Shown here: positions 60,246-64,000 of the stretch, piece after piece
Position numbering within the stretch: the first letter of the stretch is position 1
Layout: every line of letters begins with the position of its first letter
Assembly (NCBI RefSeq): GCF_016616095.2
Contig: NZ_CP067089.2
Location: 3,224,001 to 3,288,000, forward strand
Origin: Breznakiella homolactica
GTDB taxonomy: Bacteria > Spirochaetota > Spirochaetia > Treponematales > Breznakiellaceae
DNA length: 64,000 nucleotides
Direction of reading: 5' to 3'
Position numbers and translations under genes: made by a program
The notes under the pieces: generated by a model
Told to the model about the DNA's origin: nothing
The model's database searches: none
Seen by the model: the letters and a program-made list of their open reading frames with translations, nothing else

Positions 60246-61178
60246 ATGGATATAAAAGAATACAAATATATTCTGACGGTCATCCAATGCGGCAGTATTT
60301 CCGGCGCCGCGAAAAAGCTTAATATTTCCCAGCCGTCGTTAAGCATGTACATCCGGGGACTGGAAGACAAATCGGGAATAAAATTTTTCTACAAGGTTGA
60401 AGGAAATCTGCGCTTAACTTCCGCGGGGAAACTGTACATTGACTACGCGCAGAAGATTGTTGATCTTGACGCCGCGCTGTCCAGGGACCTGCGGAATATT
60501 CAGAACCTGGACGGCGGAGAGGTTACCATCGGAGTTACCGCCACAAGAGGGACTTTCTGCCTGCACGAAATTCTGCCCCTTCTCAAAAAACATTATCCGG
60601 CGATAACGGTAAAACTTATCGAGACCGCTTCGGCCCATCAGCTGGAAGAGCTCGTCCACCACCGGCACGTTGACTTCGGTCTGGCGAATTTCCCTTTCCG
60701 GCATTTTGCCTTCGATTACGATGAATTGTTCCCCGAAGAAATAGTTATGGCGGTTCCGGCGGATTCTCCGGTTCTGGAACAAACACAGTCCAGGCCGGAA
60801 TGCTCCCTTCCCTGGATAGATCTGAGAATTCTCAAGGATGAAAATTTTATTCTGCTGAAACAGGGGCAGCGGATGCGCCAGGCGGCGAACGATCTTTTTG
60901 CCGCCGCCCGGTATGAACCGAAGATCCGGCTCGAGACCAGCAGCGCGATTACGGCGTGCAACCTGGCTGCCGCGGGGATGGGACTCGCGTTTATTACATC
61001 GACGTATTTGACTATCAATCCCGGATCGGGATTAAAACTGCTGTCGGTCGGAGAGCCCCCAATAATCTACAAATTTACCGCCGCCTATGAATCAAAGGAA
61101 ACGTTATCGCCCTCGGCCCAGGCGCTGATCAATGTGATTAAAGAATTTTATAAACCTGAACGTATGGGCTTGTTATAG
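60246..61178 (+). CDS. LysR-family regulator
   Basis: A 310-residue regulator with the N-terminal winged HTH (YKYILTVIQCGSISGAAKKLNISQPSLSMYIRGLE) and a two-part effector-binding domain from about residue 90 (GEVTIGVTATRGTFCLHEILPLLK). GGGACGGAATT precedes ATG 60246. It lies before the AtuA operon and is the likely regulator of it, binding in the AT-rich gap at 61179-61323 or upstream of itself. The inducer is probably an organic acid used by that operon. Confidence 0.92.
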   Translation: MDIKEYKYILTVIQCGSISGAAKKLNISQPSLSMYIRGLEDKSGIKFFYKVEGNLRLTSAGKLYIDYAQKIVDLDAALSRDLRNIQNLDGGEVTIGVTATRGTFCLHEILPLLKKHYPAITVKLIETASAHQLEELVHHRHVDFGLANFPFRHFAFDYDELFPEEIVMAVPADSPVLEQTQSRPECSLPWIDLRILKDENFILLKQGQRMRQAANDLFAAARYEPKIRLETSSAITACNLAAAGMGLAFITSTYLTINPGSGLKLLSVGEPPIIYKFTAAYESKETLSPSAQALINVIKEFYKPERMGLL

Positions 61179-61227
61179 GTTTTATCTATATTTTTTATAT
61201 ATTATTAATATTTTACTTATGATATGA

Positions 61228-61267
61228 GGGGTGCTATGGTTGAATAACGCTATAGCATCCCTTTTTT
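61228..61267 (+). terminator. Intrinsic terminator of the lysR gene
   Basis: GGGGTGCTAT (61228-61237) pairs with ATAGCATCCC (61252-61261), one wobble pair, followed by six T (61262-61267). It ends the LysR transcript 57 bases before the AtuA gene start, or serves as an attenuator for that gene. Confidence 0.75.
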
Positions 61268-61323
61268 ATGCAAAAAAGGGCAAACCGTCGGAACGGATTA
61301 TTCAAAATACGAAGGTGGCTGAA

Positions 61324-62685
61324 ATGAACGTATGTAAGGTATTTGTGCCATTCGGTGCCATGGGAACCGGAATAAGCAAGGACGCTTTTGACGGCGGCAT
61401 CCAGCTTGGCCCTGACATCATTGCCTGTGACGCGGGATCCACGGATTCGGGGCCGTATTACCTGGGGACCGGTCTGGGAAAATACGCCCGGGAATCGGTG
61501 AAGGAGGATCTGCGGATGATGGTCCTCGCGGGGCACAGGCTTGGTGTCCCGGTGGCCGTGGGCAGCTGCGGAACCTGCGGCAGCAATATCGGTGTCGATG
61601 ACATCGCGGCAATGTGCGCGGAAATATGTGAAGAAGAAGGAATTTCACTGCGGGTCGCGAAAATTTATTCCGAACAGAATCCGGAAGTTCTCAGGGAAAA
61701 ATTCAATAAGGGTAAAATCACCCCTCTGCAGGCCGCACCGGAAATTACCGCAAAAACCTTTGATGAATGTTCCCATATTGTCGCCCTGGCCGGAGCGGAA
61801 CCTTTTATCCGGGCGCTGGAAGAAAAGGCCGATGTCATTCTCTGCGGAAGGGCAACGGACACCGCGATTATTGCGGCCATGCCCATTCTGCGGGGATGCG
61901 ATGAAGCCGCCGCCTGGCACGGCGCGAAAATCGCCGAGTGCGGCGCGCTGTGCTGCGTTGACCCCATGGGCGGTGTTTTCCTCACCTTCGATGAGGAAGG
62001 GGTCACCGTTGAGGCGACGGCGCCGGGCAATCGCTGCACCGCGTATTCCACGTCGGCTCATATGCTCTATGAGAATTCCGACCCCTTCATCCTGACCGAA
62101 CCGGGAGTGGCGGTTGCTGTTGAGCACGCCCGCTACACAGAGATTGAAGGAACCAAAGTCCGGATCACCGGCGCCTCCATCGAGAAGAAACCCTACACCA
62201 TGAAGCTGGAAGGCGCTTCGCCGTCGGGCTACCAGACCGTATCCCTGGTGGGAATCGCGGACCGGCGGATCATGTCGGATCCCTGGCGCTGGATAAACAG
62301 CATGAAGGACCATGTCCAGAAGCGGCTCGACCGGATCGGTCTGTCCGGCGGATACAGCTACGCCTTTAAGCCCTACGGATTCAACGCCGTCACCGGCGAG
62401 GATCTCGCGCCGGGGAGTTTCGTACCCAAGGAGATTGGGCTTATCTTCATCGTTACCGCGGATACCCAGGAACTCGCCACAAAGGTCGCCAAAGTTTTTA
62501 ATCCGATGCTGCTGCATTATCCCGTAAACCAGGATGAACAGCTTCCGTCTTTCGCGTTTCCATTCTCCCCGGCGGAAATTGAACGGGGCCTGATTTATGA
62601 GTTCAGGCTTAACCATGTGGTGCACCTCGCTGATCCGCTTGAGCTGGTAACCATCGAATATACCGATATCGGGAAAAGAGGGTAA
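61324..62685 (+). CDS. AtuA-family protein (DUF1446)
   Basis: A 453-residue protein of the acyclic terpene utilisation AtuA family, with VFVPFGAMGTGISKDAFDGGIQLGPDIIACDAGSTDSGPYYLG-type opening, CGRATDTAIIAAM near residue 180 and PGNRCTAYSTSAHMLYENSDPF near 240. ATG 61324 with AAGGTGG is preferred to the upstream 61231. In Pseudomonas AtuA works in citronellol breakdown, but homologues in anaerobes act in other hydroxy- or keto-acid pathways. It is followed by DUF4387 and a CitMHS carrier, a common trio. Confidence 0.88.
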   Translation: MNVCKVFVPFGAMGTGISKDAFDGGIQLGPDIIACDAGSTDSGPYYLGTGLGKYARESVKEDLRMMVLAGHRLGVPVAVGSCGTCGSNIGVDDIAAMCAEICEEEGISLRVAKIYSEQNPEVLREKFNKGKITPLQAAPEITAKTFDECSHIVALAGAEPFIRALEEKADVILCGRATDTAIIAAMPILRGCDEAAAWHGAKIAECGALCCVDPMGGVFLTFDEEGVTVEATAPGNRCTAYSTSAHMLYENSDPFILTEPGVAVAVEHARYTEIEGTKVRITGASIEKKPYTMKLEGASPSGYQTVSLVGIADRRIMSDPWRWINSMKDHVQKRLDRIGLSGGYSYAFKPYGFNAVTGEDLAPGSFVPKEIGLIFIVTADTQELATKVAKVFNPMLLHYPVNQDEQLPSFAFPFSPAEIERGLIYEFRLNHVVHLADPLELVTIEYTDIGKRG

Positions 62686-62689
62686 GGGT

Positions 62690-62995
62690 ATGGCAACAAT
62701 TTATCAGACCGCAAAATACATCCGCTCAAAAAGCGCGGGACCGTTCTGGTTCACCATCGATATTTTCTGTGACGGTCCGGAGCGTTTCGCGGAATTCAAG
62801 AACTCAAAAAATATCCGCGCCGAAACCTTCGCCCGGATATACGGCGCGGAACCGGACCAGGTCAAACTGTTTTTCGTTCCCGATATCAACGTAATCAAAA
62901 TATCGATTCCCCGGAAAAATCCCCAGGGATACCGGTATGAGAAGGACATGCACGGAGGGCAGCAGTATACCCTCATTCTCGATGTGGAACTGTAA
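62690..62995 (+). CDS. DUF4387 protein (AtuA-associated)
   Basis: A 101-residue protein with the family pattern ATIYQTAKYIRSKSAGPFWFTIDIFC and a terminal YEKDMHGGQQYTLILDVEL. DUF4387 proteins are found next to AtuA genes or fused to them, so the two proteins probably form a complex. It starts four bases after the AtuA stop. Function otherwise unknown. Confidence 0.85.
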   Translation: MATIYQTAKYIRSKSAGPFWFTIDIFCDGPERFAEFKNSKNIRAETFARIYGAEPDQVKLFFVPDINVIKISIPRKNPQGYRYEKDMHGGQQYTLILDVEL

Positions 62996-63019
62996 TCTTT
63001 TATTTTTAGGGGGATTCCT

Positions 63020-64000
63020 ATGTTAGCCATTGTCGGATTTATCATGATCGTTGTTATGATCATTCTGCTGACAAAATTTAAAATGCTGCCGGTGACGGTA
63101 TTCGTAACACTGCCGATTATTTTTTCCCTGATCCTCGGAAAAGGATTTATGCAAACTATGGAATTCGCCGCCTCGGGCATCGGCAAGGTTCTGCCCATCG
63201 CGGCGCTGTTTATCGGTTCCATAACCTATTTCGGCATTATGGGAGACGCGGGCCTTTTTGACGGACTTATCAAATGGCTTACGGGAAAAATTAAAAACAA
63301 CCTGGCAAGCGTCCTGCTGATTACCGCTTTAATCAGTCTGGTCACCCACCTGGACGGCTCCGGAACCACCACCCTGCTGATTACCATTCCGGCAATGCTT
63401 CCGGTAATCGACGCGCTCAAAATCCGTCGGGTCACTTTATGGTTCACCGTAACTTCCGTGGTAGCGGTGATGAATATCCTTCCCTGGGCCGGCCCCATGG
63501 GCAGGATCGGAACCGTGGTCGGCCAGGATCCGGTAACCCTCTGGAAATCCGTCATACCCCTTCAGATTCTCGGTCTCGTACTGGTCGCGGCCAACTGCGT
63601 GCTCATAGCCCGCCAGGAAACGAAACGCGGGTACTTCGACGCGTCCGGCACCGCTTCGGTAAACCTCAGGGAATTTACCGAAGAGGAAAAGTCCCATAAA
63701 CGGCCGAAACTGATCTGGTTTAATCTGCTGTTAACTGTTGGTGTGCTGGTTCTGCTGTTCCTGGGTGTTCCCTCATACCTTCCCTTCGTCCTCGGCGCCG
63801 GTCTCGCTCTGATCGTAAACTACGGCAAAGGCGGCTCAAAGGCACAGACTGCCCGGATCAAAGCCCAGGCTGCGAATATACTACCCATGATTTTTACCAT
63901 CATCGGCGCGGGTATATTCATGGGTATCCTGGGCGGCACCGGCATGGTAAAGGCCATGGCGGAGGTTATTATTTCCGCGATCCCGAACGCTTTCGGAAGG
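63020..64000 (+). CDS. CitMHS-family organic-acid transporter (3'-truncated by the window)
   Basis: The frame is open from ATG 63020 (AGGGGGATT upstream) to the last base, giving 327 residues without a stop. It has the CitMHS pattern: an N-terminal LAIVGFIMIVVMIILLTKFK segment, SLVTHLDGSGTTTLLITIPAMLP, and NILPWAGPMGRIGTV, where Asp and Gly residues form the substrate and metal site. Members carry citrate or other carboxylates with divalent metals or protons. It would bring in the substrate for the AtuA/DUF4387 pair. Confidence 0.88.
   Translation, partial: MLAIVGFIMIVVMIILLTKFKMLPVTVFVTLPIIFSLILGKGFMQTMEFAASGIGKVLPIAALFIGSITYFGIMGDAGLFDGLIKWLTGKIKNNLASVLLITALISLVTHLDGSGTTTLLITIPAMLPVIDALKIRRVTLWFTVTSVVAVMNILPWAGPMGRIGTVVGQDPVTLWKSVIPLQILGLVLVAANCVLIARQETKRGYFDASGTASVNLREFTEEEKSHKRPKLIWFNLLLTVGVLVLLFLGVPSYLPFVLGAGLALIVNYGKGGSKAQTARIKAQAANILPMIFTIIGAGIFMGILGGTGMVKAMAEVIISAIPNAFGR

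Noticed and set aside
1..64000. tRNA, rRNA, CRISPR arrays, replication origins and insertion-sequence transposases
   Set aside because: No cloverleaf with CCA-type end, no regularly spaced repeats, no DnaA-box cluster and no transposase-like protein were seen while reading the window. A systematic scan could still find a short or divergent example.

Overview
This 64-kb window is dense bacterial chromosome, moderately GC-rich by eye, with short intergenic gaps, many ATGA start/stop overlaps and some GTG and TTG starts. Protein character suggests a host-associated spirochaete, most likely a gut treponeme. The hints are lipoproteins, a LytS-type kinase paired with a SARP-like regulator, several sugar ABC systems and a TonB receptor under B12 control. 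This is inference: no rRNA, tRNA or marker gene was seen.

Layout. 1-2.4 kb: end of a phage-tail-like cluster with two tandem collar-fibre paralogues. 2.5-9.7 kb: a LacI-controlled sugar operon (binding lipoprotein, two permeases, class II aldolase, PfkB kinase, beta-propeller glycosidase) with three copies of one operator. 9.8-20 kb: mixed genes, including tandem HTH genes that look frameshifted, a methyltransferase, an Fpg-like glycosylase, a uracil permease, an esterase and a phosphoesterase. 18.6-24.5 kb: a TolC/HlyD/RND efflux system with divergent promoters. 24.5-28.5 kb: a minus-strand run, partly AT-rich. 28.6-30.7 kb: a PrfH-RtcB2 ribosome rescue and RNA repair operon behind a leader peptide and terminator. 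31.3-34.5 kb: an M-box Mg2+ riboswitch and mgtA. 35.6-41.9 kb: a catabolic operon (YfcC carrier, M20 amidohydrolase, DapA-family lyase, CoA-disulfide-reductase-like flavoprotein, creatinase-like M24 protein). 42-45.5 kb: an unusual cluster (Tlde1/DUF2778-like enzyme, two DUF2589 proteins, an AT-rich unknown, a binding protein split by membrane segments). 45.6-48.4 kb: a cobalamin riboswitch driving a lipoprotein and a BtuB-like receptor. 48.6-54.2 kb: a ribose-type ABC transporter with a GH3 glycosidase. 54.5-58 kb: a LuxR-type regulator and a two-component pair. 58.2-64 kb: a MATE pump, a LUD protein, a LysR regulator and an AtuA/DUF4387/CitMHS operon running off the end.

Most notable: (1) a structured intergenic element present twice intact (about 11.2 and 54.3 kb) and once decayed (about 48.5 kb, minus strand), with compensatory changes in its stems and a resemblance to HEARO/IscB omega-RNAs but no nuclease gene beside it; (2) a 17-codon leader peptide overlapping a 13-bp terminator stem ahead of prfH-rtcB, which could sense ribosomes that fail to terminate; (3) the Tlde1/DUF2589 cluster; (4) a lipoprotein co-transcribed with btuB under the B12 riboswitch.
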